Source: Rachicladosporium sp. CCFEE 5018
Lineage: Eukaryota > Ascomycota > Dothideomycetes > Cladosporiales > Cladosporiaceae
Assembly (NCBI GenBank): GCA_002077045.2
Contig: KZ111162.1
Span: forward strand, 132,604-196,603
Length of the DNA stretch: 64,000 nucleotides
Reading direction: 5' to 3'
The notes under the pieces were generated by a model, which was given only the letters and a program-made list of their open reading frames with translations, made no database searches and was not told the origin of the DNA. A program made the translations under genes and the position numbers. Below, one piece after another: positions 40,838 through 52,467 of this stretch (positions within the stretch are counted from its first letter, which is position 1; each line of letters opens with the position of its first letter).

Positions 40838-42109
40838 TTACAAGTTCTTGATGACCGCAGCCGCATACTCGTGCGTCTTTGCCTTGCCGCCAAGATCGCC
40901 AGTGATAGTCTGTGAAGCATAAAAGTCAGTGCACTGCTTCCGAAACCTGTTGCAATATCGACAAGACTCACCTTCCCCTCCGCCAACGTCTTGAAAATCG
41001 CCCCTTGTATCCGATCCGCATGCTCAGTCAACCCCATATGCTGCAACATCATAATACTGCTCAACAACAACGCCGTCGGGTTCGCGAGCCCCTTGCCAGC
41101 AATATCCGGCGCACTGCCATGCACAGCCTCGAAAATACTGCACTCGTCGCCAATATTCGCTGAGGGCGTTAGGCCCAACCCACCGATCAAGCCAGCACAC
41201 ATGTCACTCAGAATGTCTCCGTACAGGTTCGGCATGACGAGGACTTTGTCGTTGTAGGGCGCCGGGTCCGTGACGACTTTCAGGCAGGTGTTGTCGAGGA
41301 GCTCGGCGTCGAATTCGATGTTGGGGTACTCTTTGGCCATTTTGTTTGCGAGGGAGAGGAAGAGCCCGTCGCTCATCTTCATGATGGTGGCTTTGTGCAC
41401 GGCGCGGACTTTGAGGCGGCCGACGTCTTGGGCGTATTGAAAGGCGTAGCGGAGGACGCGCTCGGAGGCGTCTTTTGTGATTAGCTTGATGCTCTGCACG
41501 ACGCCGTCTACGACTACGTGCTCGATGCCGCTGTACTCGCCCTCGGTATTCTCGCGGATGAGCAGGGTGTCGACGTTGTCATAGGGCGTTTTGTACCCAG
41601 CGATTGATTTACACGGTCGGACATTGGCGAAGAGGTTGAACGTTCTTCGTAGTGTCAAGTTCAAGCTCACGTGGCCCTTGCCGACGGGCGTTGCCAGAGG
41701 CCCTTTGAGCGCGACGTAATTTCGCGTTATGCTCTCGATCGCGGAGTCTGGGATGACCGTCTTGCCGTCTTTCAGCATGGGAGTGACGTCCACACTCTCC
41801 CATTTTATTGGTACGTTGGCGGCAGAGTAAATGTCTTTGACTGATTGGGAAATCTCGGGACCAATGCCGTCGCCTTCTATGAGCGAGACCATGTATTTGC
41901 CATCGCTCTGCTTTTGGCCTTTGAACTTGGCGACTTTCTCGGCGGTGGGCGTGGCGTAGGATCGGTGTTGGAGCTGTGCGGTGTTGTTAGCTTGGGGGGG
42001 GGTGCCGTTGGAAGTTGTTGACTGGGAGGCATACGAAGGCAGCGCGGGGAAGGGTGGAGGAGCGGAGGCAGCTGCGAGCTGGCGCGGCGAATGTGCGTGC
42101 GGCCAGCAT
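40838..42109 (-). CDS. IDH2: NAD-dependent isocitrate dehydrogenase subunit 2, copy B
   Basis: Minus-strand exons 42109-42035, 41973-40972 and 40909-40838; 382 residues. Intron 1 is 61 bp, so without splicing the presequence would be out of frame with the enzyme. This confirms the intron in both copies. The mature protein is practically identical to copy A, and the presequence carries a few substitutions. Confidence 0.93.
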
Positions 42110-42338
42110 CTTAGAGGAGGTGTATGCGTTGTATGCGAAGCACGCGAGAGGTTCACAAAGGCATTGGAGCAGCTCCAAGCTCGTGCAAAAGCAAGCCCGA
42201 GTCCGGAACGCTCCGACTTTGCTTCCGAGCCACGAGACGAGACGCCGCCCTGCTTCTTGGGGACTAGCGTGTATGACTGCTGGGAATTATTCTCCATCTC
42301 GACAAATCATTCTCAGTCCGCTCAGCAACGACTTGATT
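42110..42338. promoter_or_regulatory. Shared divergent promoter IDH2 / EMW1 (B)
   Basis: 229 bp, same length as in copy A, with scattered substitutions. No known site recognised. Confidence 0.5.
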
Positions 42339-45185
42339 ATGGATTCAATCGTCGAGGGCCTACGTCGAGCAATTCCCGACGAAGTATTGACACAAATTCA
42401 AGCCTGGCTCGAGCGTTTGGAAATTGGCCAATATGAACAAATTTTGTCTTCGCCAGAGGCTCGGAAATTACTGTTCGACGAAGCTAACATTGATGGATCG
42501 AAGTGGAGCGATGGCCTGTTCGAACGACTAGGTGCATTGCTGTCGGATCGATCGAAACCTGGTATTCAAACGATATACTTCTGTATCGGCTATGCTGCAC
42601 TGCTCGCTTTCGTACAGTCGAACGTCACTGGGCCTCCGTTGCCTTTCTCTTCAGCCAAACTGCTGGTGCCCGTAGATGTCTCATCAGATCGACGACGAAC
42701 TCAGGTGTTCCGACAAGCCCTCCTGGCTGGACTTGGCGTTGATGGCATAGCAGCGTACAAACTGACGCCGAATGTTGAGCTGCTTTGTCTTGCGGAAGTC
42801 GTATTCACGAACCCTGCGATTCTGAAGAATGTCCCGGGCGCAAGGCTGGCAAAGCTGAGAACAGCTTTCATGCACCAGAGATTGCTGTCTGAGCCGTCCT
42901 CCACATTGCAGACAGTAATATATGAGGATCTCAAATTGCTTGCGGACGACGTCACAAGCGCTACCAGTAAGGACAAGCTTGATAGTACTCTCCACAGTGA
43001 CTTCCTGCTAGAGCGCGCCACTATCCATATCCATCATGGCTATGACAAGCTGGCACTCGCCGATGTACAGCAGGCTGCGGAGGTAAGAGGATTCCAATTC
43101 GCTCTCACTGGGTTACTGGGGAAGCGGACGAAGTTTCAGGAAAAGGAGACGAGTCAGCTTGTTGTCCTTGCGATGAGCGCAGTTTCGTCGACATCTGCAG
43201 AGCCATCGAACGGCACGCGGAAATCTACCGCAGATGACGAGCACGTTAACGGCAATGGCACGACCGATATCAAGCAGCCCGAAAACCTCGATCTCAATGA
43301 TGATACATTGCTCGAGTCCATCTCATTCGCCGCAGAACTCCGTGGAGTACCAGAGATCCAGGCGCTATCTTCACTCCCTGCACTGCTAGCATCTCTCGAC
43401 CCTGCCAGTCAGCCTCAGCTTGACCCACTTGATTCAAGTATCTTACTCGCGCTAGCATCGTCAATCACAAACACTTCGCCGAACAACGGCTTGACTCGCG
43501 AAGAGACTCTGCCGTATGCGACGAGAGTGCTCGAAGGCGGGAGCTCCAATTGGCAAGTCTACACCCAGGCTCTGCTTGTACGGAGTCGGATCGAAGGCTA
43601 CAAGTCACGGACTGTTGAGCGCGGACTGCTGCAATTGCAAGCACTCGTCGACCAAGTGATTGCAGACACTGCTGATGTCACTGGCAAAGAGGGTGAGCAA
43701 ACGGCAAACAGGGATGATACTGTAGCAGCCAGCACATTTCTGCCCAAGCCGAAGCAGTCGGAGTCTGCTCCCGTGACCGAACGTCTGCGCTACATCTTCC
43801 AGCTTGCATCGCCAACGCGGTGGGATCTGGAGGCTGAGCTGGCAGCAAGATGGGTCTCGATGGGTGGTTTGAGGTCAGCATTGGAAATTTATGAGCGCTT
43901 GGAGATGTGGGCTGAAGCGGCGCTATGCTGGGCCGCCACAGAGCGCGAGGATCGTGCCAGGAAGATCGTGCGGCGCCAGCTGTACCTGCCAACATCAGGC
44001 GAGGCCGATGTTCCTGGAGCTGAGGTGGACGACGAAGAGACTTGGGAGGGTTCAGCTCGGGATCCTGCTCCACTGGACGCTCCCAGACTATACTGCATAC
44101 TAGGTGATATAGACCAGTCGACGGAGATGTTCGAGAAAGCATGGGAGGTCTCCGGACAACGCTATGCCCGCGCCCAGCGTTCGCTCGGAAGACACTACTA
44201 CAGCCTACGAGACTACCCCAAAGCAGCAGACGCCTACACAAAAAGCCTCAAAGTCAACCAGCTAAACCAACAGTCCTGGTTCGCCCTCGGCTGCGCCCAG
44301 CTAGAACTCGAAGCCTACCCCAAAGCAGTCGAATCCTTCTCCCGCTGCGTGCAGCTGGACGATACAGACGCAGAAGCGTGGAGTAACCTCGCCGCCGCAC
44401 TTCTCCGCATAGATCCAGACGGGAGCCCGACCATCCCTCAGCCCGTAGCCCTCGACGACGACACCGAACACCCCATCTCTACCCCCAGTATGGCATCACA
44501 CATCCAGAAAACCCACCTCGACGCTCTCAGTGCCCTCAAACGCGCTGCGAAACTTAAACACGATTCCCCTCGAATCTGGGATAATGTTCTCACAGTCGCC
44601 GCGTCCCTGGACCCACCGGACTATACCTCCATGCTCTCAGCTCTGCAGCGAATCGTTGCGCTTCGCGGGCCAAGCGAAGGCGAGAAAGCGATTGACCTCC
44701 CGATCCTGCGCGCGCTGGTGAATAATGCCATTGCTTCTTCGATGACTTACGATCCCACTGCGCCGGGGGTGGTGAGAATGACCGTGCGGTTTGTGGATGA
44801 GGCTGTGATCCCTCTCATCACCGCTTCCGCGCAACTCTGGCGTCTCGTCGCGCGGCTGGCGCTGTGGCGAAGGCGGCCTGGTAGCGCGCTGGAGGCTGAG
44901 GAGAAGGCTTGGAGGGCTGTCACGGTCCAACCGGGCTGGGAGACCGAGAGTGAGGCGCGCTGGGATGAGGTTGTCGAGGCTACGGTGCGGTTGTGTGAAG
45001 CTTACGAAAGTCTTGGGCCGATGGAGAGGACTGAGGGGATGGGAGTAGGGGAGGTGGTGGCGAGGGATTGGAAGTTCAAGGCACGGAGCGCGGTGAAGGG
45101 CGTAATGAGGCGAGGAAAGGATAGTTGGGAGGAGACGGAGGGTTGGGGACGGTTGGAGGGTGTGACTGAAGGTTTGAAGAGTTGA
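42339..45185 (+). CDS. EMW1: TPR protein of the EMW1 / TTC27 family, copy B
   Basis: 948 residues, same length as copy A, start MDSIVEGLRR. The middle of the gene (about 43190-43660) is nearly identical to copy A at nucleotide level, while the first 350 bp and the last 800 bp carry frequent differences. TPR region as in copy A. Confidence 0.88.
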   Translation: MDSIVEGLRRAIPDEVLTQIQAWLERLEIGQYEQILSSPEARKLLFDEANIDGSKWSDGLFERLGALLSDRSKPGIQTIYFCIGYAALLAFVQSNVTGPPLPFSSAKLLVPVDVSSDRRRTQVFRQALLAGLGVDGIAAYKLTPNVELLCLAEVVFTNPAILKNVPGARLAKLRTAFMHQRLLSEPSSTLQTVIYEDLKLLADDVTSATSKDKLDSTLHSDFLLERATIHIHHGYDKLALADVQQAAEVRGFQFALTGLLGKRTKFQEKETSQLVVLAMSAVSSTSAEPSNGTRKSTADDEHVNGNGTTDIKQPENLDLNDDTLLESISFAAELRGVPEIQALSSLPALLASLDPASQPQLDPLDSSILLALASSITNTSPNNGLTREETLPYATRVLEGGSSNWQVYTQALLVRSRIEGYKSRTVERGLLQLQALVDQVIADTADVTGKEGEQTANRDDTVAASTFLPKPKQSESAPVTERLRYIFQLASPTRWDLEAELAARWVSMGGLRSALEIYERLEMWAEAALCWAATEREDRARKIVRRQLYLPTSGEADVPGAEVDDEETWEGSARDPAPLDAPRLYCILGDIDQSTEMFEKAWEVSGQRYARAQRSLGRHYYSLRDYPKAADAYTKSLKVNQLNQQSWFALGCAQLELEAYPKAVESFSRCVQLDDTDAEAWSNLAAALLRIDPDGSPTIPQPVALDDDTEHPISTPSMASHIQKTHLDALSALKRAAKLKHDSPRIWDNVLTVAASLDPPDYTSMLSALQRIVALRGPSEGEKAIDLPILRALVNNAIASSMTYDPTAPGVVRMTVRFVDEAVIPLITASAQLWRLVARLALWRRRPGSALEAEEKAWRAVTVQPGWETESEARWDEVVEATVRLCEAYESLGPMERTEGMGVGEVVARDWKFKARSAVKGVMRRGKDSWEETEGWGRLEGVTEGLKS

Positions 45186-45902
45186 AAGGCGCTTGCACTC
45201 GTGGTCCTCGTTTCTGCAGGCTAGCAAGCTTCTCACACTCGCCACGCTCTCGCCGTACATATGTGCTCCTCACACGTGGGATTCAATCACTCGGCGCTCC
45301 TTTGCTTCGTCCCGCCCTTCACGCAGACTAACATGGATATGTTGATGGAGAAGGAAGAGCTCATGGCCGCCTAGATTTCACTACGACCTCGGGTCGCACT
45401 GGACGCACCAGATAGCAACAAGAAGCTGCTGCAACATGATTCGTGCTACCGCTGTTCTCCAGGGTCGTGCCTTGTTCGTAGATGTCAGTACGGTATTCCA
45501 CGCGTCCTCGCTCGTGCATGCGTATGCGAGATGATGTTTGCGGTTTGGTCGCGTGGCCCGTGTCTCCATTAATGTAGATCGGGGTCATGGCTTGGCGGGC
45601 GGCTCCATCATCGAGACACATCGGCGTCAAAGCGTCCGTCTCGACCCGACTACGCCGCAACGACGTCGACAACATTGCAAATCTGACCTATCGCTGTCGC
45701 CTGAGAACACGATACTACCACGACTTCTTCATACTGATCCATCGAGGCACCCGTGCTCCCTTGTCAAACGCCAGCGCAACTCACGCAGTCACTCCCTCGA
45801 CAGGCAGTCACCATCGACCTCGAGTACCACACCCCGTTTTGGCAGCCCAGCAACCATCACATCGCCTCTGCGCGACTGTGACCACACCTACTGCTACCAG
45901 CG
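45186..45902. other. Intergenic, EMW1 to SSH4 (B)
   Basis: 717 bp, counterpart of 21719-22433. The short frame present in copy A is stopped after MDMLMEKEELMAA. No gene called. Confidence 0.4.
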
Positions 45903-47617
45903 ATGTCGCAACCCGTGCTGTACCGCACACCCGCCACCTTCGCAACCTCCTACATCCCCTCCACATCCTCCATCGCAGTCGCCCACAGCTTCCCAACACC
46001 ACACACCCGCTGGCAGTCATGGCAAGCACAACGAGCCGCCTTCGCCACAGAAGGACTCGGATCGACCGGCAAAGGCATACTGATTGGCATCTTGTCGGCG
46101 TTCGGTAGCGCGGCCTTCATCGGCTTGATCATTACGGCGGTCTACTTCTTTCGGTATACGAATCGAGGAAGGATCTTGCTCGATCGGTTTGGACGGCCGG
46201 GAGAGTACGACGATGAGCAGGCGTTCTTGAGGGAAGAGGATGATGCGCTGGCTGCTATGGATGAGGGGAGGCGGGGGGAGTATGCGAGGGCGAAAGGTGG
46301 GTGATCTTGATGTTGATGTACAAGGATGCAGGCTGACAACACGGTACAGCGTTCGTCACAGCAAACCCACCCGACTCATTGCCGACAGACATTTCACTAT
46401 CGCAGTTCCTAGCTATACAGGAGAAGGGTGTCTCGGCATGGGAGTTCGACCCGGCACCCGAGATCGCACCTTGCTTCATCTCATCGCGAACAGAGATCGA
46501 CTTCTTCGACACCCCCTGCTCAGTACAATCCAATCTCCCCATTCCCAAGCAGAACGAAACCTACTACTTTGAAGCGAAAATCTACGACAAACCCTCTACA
46601 ACCTTGATAGCCATCGGCCTCACCACAAAACCCTACCCTCTCTTCAGACTACCAGGCTACCACAAGCACAGCATAGCCTACACCTCCTCCGGCTCCCGCC
46701 GCTTCAACCAACCCTTCACACCCTTTCCCTACGGCCCGCCCTTCGTCCAAGGAGACGTAGTGGGCGTCGGCTATCGCCCCCGCACAGGCAGCATCTTCTT
46801 CACGCGCAACGGCAAGAAACTCGACGACCTCGCCCACGGCCTGAAAACACAGAACTTCTTCCCTACTGTCGGCGCCGACGGACCCGCTTCAGTGCACGTC
46901 AATTTCGGCCAAGCGGGCTTCGTCTTCATCGAGGCGAATGTGAAGAAGTGGGGTCTGGCGCCTATGACGGGTTCTCTGGCGCCGCCGCCGCCTTATGGCA
47001 GTGAGCAGGGGAGTATTCTACTTGAAGGCGGGAGGGCGGAGGGTTGGGTCCCGGGACATGGCAGGAGTCAGAGTGCGCAGCAGAGGTTGAGTCGTGGGCC
47101 GCAGACGAGGAGCCCGGGGCCGGAGAGGAGTCCGACAGAGATTAGTTTGGCGCCTATTGGGTTTAATGAGGAACGTGCACAGGAAGCCCACGAGGAGCAG
47201 CATCAAGACTCTGATCTCGAGGACGATGAGGATGAGGACGAGGAGTTTGAGCCCTATACCGACAGTCCCACGCCCTCCAATCCCCGCGGTCTGGGACTCC
47301 ACTACACTGACGCCGATATCCTCGCAAACCCTGGCCTGCCGCTGGAGCCTGCCGACCGCTCGCCGCCGCCTTACCCGGAGTCGCCGCCACCTGTTGATCG
47401 GCAAATGCCAGTTGATGTGGCGTCGGGAGAGGAAGAGGAGTACACGGATGGAGATGAGGATGACGAGGGAGCGTATGAGGGACGAACGGCGCGGAGAGAT
47501 GGAGAGCACAGTGACCGACGACCGCTACTGAGCGGTGGTGGGGAAAGCGTTCGAGGTGGACCGCCAATCCCCTCCTACGAAGAAGTCGCTGGTGAGCGGA
47601 GGGCGGGCAGACGATGA
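45903..47617 (+). CDS. SSH4: SSH4-like SPRY protein, Rsp5 adaptor, copy B
   Basis: Exons 45903-46296 and 46350-47617 (53-bp intron); 553 residues. Membrane helix, SPRY domain and PY motifs as in copy A. The intron sequence is quite different from copy A, and retaining it would stop translation after two codons. The acidic C-terminal region near residues 505-530 is the most changed part. Confidence 0.88.
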
Positions 47618-48445
47618 GACCCGATGGTTCCGCCATGCAGCTATGCGTTGCTCTCCTGGCTGAAAGCGATGGGGCAGTGAACACGTGTCCCTCTCTCTCT
47701 CTTTTGAGCACGCCTTCTCTTGGGCGTTTGTGAGCGCGGGTGTGTAAGTGGGATGGGGAAAAGCGAAGGCGTATGGGTTGATTGGGCCGATGTGGGATGG
47801 TGAGGGGTCATGGGGATAACGCGATGTATATGAATCACTTCTACCTTTCCTCTCCTCGCATCCTCGGTCTCAGTCTAGCCTACACATCTCCCGCTCTCCC
47901 CTCAGTCGGTGACAAGTTCCTGTTCGCTGCGCGATATCGCATAGTGCAGTCACGTTGATTTCTGCCCTGGGACCCAAGAGTGGACTTCTAGCATTATGAA
48001 GAAGCGGAGGCGCATTTCTCATCGCCGACGACGGGAGTGGGAGAAAGCGCTGTGGTGCGTACATGCGGCTTCACGGCAGCACGAGCATTCGTCGAGCCAT
48101 CTGAAAACGGCGCGCCGAATGGGCGCGCAAGTCATCATCATCGACGTACGCTGGGAAAGGCAAAGCTGCACAGTGAAATGTTTGTAACAGTCCTCTGAAC
48201 TTCCACAACGAAGGTAGTCGCCCATTCCAACCCCTTCTCTCTCACCTCATCTCCCACCACGGTACCGCAGCGACCACGCCACCCCACCCGCCTTTCCCAA
48301 GATCCCACCAGCCACGGAGAAAGCAAAACGCCATCGCTATGCCCGCTCTCCCAGTCCGAGCCGTCCAAATCATGCAGTTCTCGTAATGAAGTCGTCCCAC
48401 CCGAGCCACCAAAACGCCAGTCCCTGTACAACCATCCCCTCAAAC
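47618..48445. other. Convergent intergenic SSH4 / cullin (B)
   Basis: 828 bp, counterpart of 24145-25037. Conserved islands alternate with unalignable stretches. No feature recognised. Confidence 0.4.
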
Positions 48446-50848
48446 CTAGGCCAAATAGCCCAATTCGTCACCTTCCAGACGCTCGAGGTACTCCTTCTCA
48501 AGGAGGATGTCGATACACTTCTTGATATCCGCCACTTTAGGCGAGAAGCGGGACTTGATCTGCGAAATCGTTTCCGAGACGAGCTGCGTATGCTTCATCG
48601 TTTTGCGCGATTTCATGATGCGGACGATTGCCGACTGTGCGCACGGGAGAGTTAGTGTAAGAGTACGGGAGAGGGAGCGAGGGACAGGAGAAACATTCGG
48701 GGAGGGGGAGGGGTGAAGGGGGATGAAGTAACGTACCTGCATCAACATCTTGCGGTCCTCCTCAATCGTCTTATGCGTCTCCTCAGCCTCCTGCTTCTGC
48801 TCAGCCTTGATAGCGATGTTCAAGTTGACCTTGGTCTTCTTGTGCTTGAAGTTGTAGTTCAGACTGTACGTCGTGCCTGGCTCGGTCTTACCCTCAGGCA
48901 CAGCAGTGAGCACACGCGCCTTCAGCATGATACCAATGGAAGGGTCCAGCGTCTCCTTCGCCAAGATGGTAGTAGCGGCAATCTCGTCGTAGGTGACTGT
49001 ATCGCTGTCGTTGAACAAGAGGAGTATGGCCATCTGGTACGTAGAGACTTGGAATGTGTAGGCGACTTTGCCCATCTTCACGTAATTCGCGCGGATCTCA
49101 CCTTTGCACAGGTTCCACAGCCAGGTGAGTTTGCGCCCGCCGTGCTTGTCGTTGTAGAAGTGCGTGAAGCGCTCGTACGCCTTGACAAGCGAGATCGGCG
49201 GCGCGAAGTTCGTGGTTGGAGGCTGCAAGGGCCAGAAGCCGGCGCCCAGGATTTGGTACGAGGTGTCCATGCCGCTGTCGCCGCCGGAGAGGGAGTTCTT
49301 CTGGTGCTCTTCGTAGCCCTTGTTCAAGTCCTTGGAGGTCTGCATGTCCTGGAACATGCGCTGCAGCTTGTTGGTGTACTCAAATCCGGAAGCGTCCTTG
49401 AGCTTGCTGATCATGCTCGTCTCTGCGTCTCCTGAAGCGGAGGTGCCGTGAACGAGGCGCTTGGCGAGCATCTTGCTGTAGAACTTCTGGAAGACGTCCT
49501 TGTCCTCGATGTACTTGAAGATCGTCATGACCTGATTGAGTAGCTTCTCCATGTCGTCTTCTTCGCTTGACTTTTGCGACCGCTTGAGCACGTTGTCGGC
49601 GTGCTTTGAGAGCAGTTCGGGGGATTTTGAGGAGTTCTTCTGGCAGACTTGGTTGCGGTTGACGTATTCGCGGCAGGCATTGTCCAGCGCACGGACGAAT
49701 TCGGCGTCTTCGGAGAAGGCGGTGTTGACGAGTGCGGTGTAGCGGACGTTCACCTCGAGCAGGGCGTCGACGTATTGCTTGGGATCGACCGCCTCGCCAG
49801 CTTGTGCCACCTTCTCGACAGCGAGCAGTCCACTGCGGCGGACGTGTGCTTCGAACTTGGTGCGCAGAGGATCAAGACCTTCAGGTATGCGGTTGAGGAG
49901 GGTGTACATGCGCGCCATGTCCTCCTCGCGGTCGTTGTCAAGCAGGATCTGGAACTCGTCGCGCAGTACCCCCGCATGCTTCGCGATGAGTGCTTGCTCG
50001 CAAGTCTTCATGAGAGGCTGCATGATCTCGCTGAGGAGGTAGAGAGGCACGCGCTCCTTCTCCTCGTCGAGGCGGCGACTAGCCTTCTTCATGTAATCGA
50101 CGACCGAATTGACAGCCAGGAACTCAGCAGACTCCTTCTCGTAGTAGTTTTTGGTGGCTGCAAGGAAGGGCTCTTCGAAGTGCTTCCGGTAGACGTCGAG
50201 AGTGGTCTTTGTGCTGTCTGCGTCGTCTATTCCCAGAGAGACGAAGGAATCCACGACTGACTTGATCTTCGATTGTTCAATAGTCTCTCCATTGCGCTGC
50301 TTCTCCACAAGCCGCAGAACAGCATCCATGACCGCATTTTGAGTGCTCCCGAACATATCCTCCTTCCAACGCACGAGGTGGAGGGTGTAGATATCGAAAA
50401 CATCCTTCTTTCCCTCATCCATCTCGCGCTTCACCCAGTGGCGGTTCAGATACTTGAACAAATGGTTGTTGAACGTGCCAGCAGTGGTGTAGCGCTTCCA
50501 CTCCTTGATGTAGAAGGTGAGAAGGGCTTCATCTACGTGTTTCACCATCTCACCATGAACCCCATTGAGGTGCCCCTTGAGATACTCATTTAGTCGTCTG
50601 TAGAGCTCTTCGCCGAGGAGGTGAGCCCCACGGTGTGTGGAATTGAGATTTGTCTGTCCTACAGCCTTTTGGGCAGTGCAGAAGTTGTGGATTGAGGTGT
50701 AGAGGGCCATGTAGGTGGGTAGGGTCAAGCCAGCGCTCAAATTGATCATTATCGAGTCAACTCCCCATTCGAGGTACTTCCAGGTACCGTTAATGTCATC
50801 CTTGGAAGTAGGTAGCGGCGGAGCTGGTCGTAGGCCTGGAGTGGCCAT
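48446..50848 (-). CDS. CDC53: Cullin-1, complete, copy B
   Basis: Scaffold subunit of SCF ubiquitin ligases: the N-terminus binds SKP1/F-box adaptors and the C-terminus binds the RING protein RBX1. Exon 1 is 50848-48737, exon 2 is 48634-48446, with a 102-bp intron (GTACGT..CACAG); 766 residues, normal for cullin-1. It contains three cullin repeats, the cullin-homology signature (MLAKRLVHGTSASGDAETSM) and the C-terminal winged helix, with neddylation Lys712 in IVRIMKSRK. The C-terminus LEGDELGYLA is typical. The intron is a multiple of three without stops, so an unspliced frame of 800 codons also exists. I consider the spliced form correct because the insertion is absent from cullins in general. 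Confidence 0.93.
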   Translation of the reverse strand: MATPGLRPAPPLPTSKDDINGTWKYLEWGVDSIMINLSAGLTLPTYMALYTSIHNFCTAQKAVGQTNLNSTHRGAHLLGEELYRRLNEYLKGHLNGVHGEMVKHVDEALLTFYIKEWKRYTTAGTFNNHLFKYLNRHWVKREMDEGKKDVFDIYTLHLVRWKEDMFGSTQNAVMDAVLRLVEKQRNGETIEQSKIKSVVDSFVSLGIDDADSTKTTLDVYRKHFEEPFLAATKNYYEKESAEFLAVNSVVDYMKKASRRLDEEKERVPLYLLSEIMQPLMKTCEQALIAKHAGVLRDEFQILLDNDREEDMARMYTLLNRIPEGLDPLRTKFEAHVRRSGLLAVEKVAQAGEAVDPKQYVDALLEVNVRYTALVNTAFSEDAEFVRALDNACREYVNRNQVCQKNSSKSPELLSKHADNVLKRSQKSSEEDDMEKLLNQVMTIFKYIEDKDVFQKFYSKMLAKRLVHGTSASGDAETSMISKLKDASGFEYTNKLQRMFQDMQTSKDLNKGYEEHQKNSLSGGDSGMDTSYQILGAGFWPLQPPTTNFAPPISLVKAYERFTHFYNDKHGGRKLTWLWNLCKGEIRANYVKMGKVAYTFQVSTYQMAILLLFNDSDTVTYDEIAATTILAKETLDPSIGIMLKARVLTAVPEGKTEPGTTYSLNYNFKHKKTKVNLNIAIKAEQKQEAEETHKTIEEDRKMLMQVRYFIPLHPSPSPNVSPVPRSLSRTLTLTLPCAQSAIVRIMKSRKTMKHTQLVSETISQIKSRFSPKVADIKKCIDILLEKEYLERLEGDELGYLA

Positions 50849-51680
50849 CTTGAGGGTGTTTCTCCGTGGATATTGATCGGCGGTTGAGGTAAGATCGTGT
50901 ACACCGGTATAGTGATTCTGGTAGTATCACCTCGGAGAGAGAGAGAGGTTGGTTGGTGGAGAGGTTGAGTTAATGTACCTCAGTTGGTGAGTCCAAGTCA
51001 AAGTCGGCTCGCGAGATCCGTCATATCACATGCAGGCGCGGGCGCGGGTTCACCATTAAGCTTCAGGCAGTCACGCTTATCTAACCGCGTGTGAGGCATC
51101 AACGCCACTCTCTCTCCAAATATTCTGACTTCCTGAACAGCTATAATGTACGCTGCAATAGTGGGTGACTGTGTATCGTACCTCGGAGATACCATACCAG
51201 TCACTTCCGAGATAGTCAAGTCACTCTCTCTCAATTCACGCCCCTCGCACGCGTCTATATCACCAGCTACAACGACGGAATCCCAACCTACGTTACTGCT
51301 GAGAGACATCTGAATAGTTTATCCATGGGAACACAAGCTTCTCAACCTCTCCTGTCCGCTTCAATGTCTGATCTCCTATGCGTCTATCGTGATGGCTGCA
51401 ACAGTAAGACCGCATCATGCGCAATTGTGCAGAGACAGCGTTCAATCTATATTGAGAAAGCCCCCTAGACGAGGCTCTCTCTCAGTATCTGACGGCAATT
51501 ACTTGTGCGTCCATAGCGCGAGCTGCAGTAGTGACATCCGACCTCGGTCTGTCACAGAGAGACCGCACTCTCAATGCCTTGCAAATCACAAGTCCTCGCA
51601 GACCGATCTCTTCTTAGTGCGACATCAATGTCCCAGCCCACCGCGACCAGGTCTCATGCAATCGACTGGCACTCATGTCC
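50849..51680. other. Intergenic upstream of cullin-1 (B)
   Basis: About 830 bp. It aligns in patches with 55999-56977 and has no conserved open frame. Confidence 0.4.
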
Positions 51681-52467
51681 TCAATTGGAACGCCTCCGGC
51701 CACTTCTTCGCTGATCAGCTCCAACAGGAGAGGCGAGATCAAAGCTTGCTCGCGAAGCTATTCGACGCACAGTAATTACACAGCGATTTATCGGATTGTG
51801 GCACACCGAAATGCTAGCCTGGTCATCGCACCGTCCTCTGAGCAGCCTACGCTCGAACAGGTTCGGCAGGTAGAAGAATTTCTCACCATACCAACCCGGT
51901 GGATACACCCATTTCTGCCACTTAGCAGCCTGCGTGTCCGACACATCGCCACCGTCGGCCCAGTGTGCACGCCCCGAACGGCAGCGCTGCGCTGTCAGAA
52001 GTGGAGCAAGCTTCCGCACCACGATATTCCTCAGCCACCCTCGTACACCCTCACGACAGGTACTAGTTTGCCGTAGACTACCCTTGACAACTTCACGACT
52101 CTCTTCATATTTCTAACCTCGCTGCGAAGTTGTATAGTCGATATGTCTACGCGCCTCTCTCCGCCCTCTCCGGCTGCCCCTAGGTTGATCATCAAGGACA
52201 TCCTCGACAAAGACGAAATACTGCCGAGCGAACGCGATCATCCGCTCCCTGAGACCTTCGATATGCTCCTTGCTGCTGCACACACCCGGCATCAAGACCA
52301 TGCCAATCCATCCAAACCTTTTCCGCCAGAACTTCAAGTCCCTGGTCGTGCAGAACCTTGTGCGCGCTGCCTTTGTAGCTTCCCAAGGCACTCTGATACT
52401 TGAGGCATTGACCTTCCGACTGCTCGTGTAAGGTTACTTGAGGACACGAGGAGTAAGTTCTGACCAT
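51681..52467 (-). pseudogene. Decayed gene between cullin-1 and KAP104, copy B
   Basis: Homologous frames shared with 56978-57625 encode an unrecognised protein of at least 216 codons. Conserved stretches are SALGSYKGSAHKVLHD, FARQYFVFVEDV, GWYGEKFF and FERRLLRG. In this copy an extra C near 52298 shifts the frame, and a TAG at 52113-52115 replaces the TGG found in copy A. After the TAG the same frame continues to align. The lesions differ from those in copy A. I do not recognise the family; the start MVRT (52467) is a guess and an upstream exon could exist. Confidence 0.55.

Noticed and set aside
1780..50848. A genuine 25-kb tandem segmental duplication
   Set aside because: The contig ends fit as two interleaved homeologs, every junction between the 'tandem' copies is a 100-N gap, and the genes cut at gap 2 reappear after gap 3 with a 78-bp remainder.
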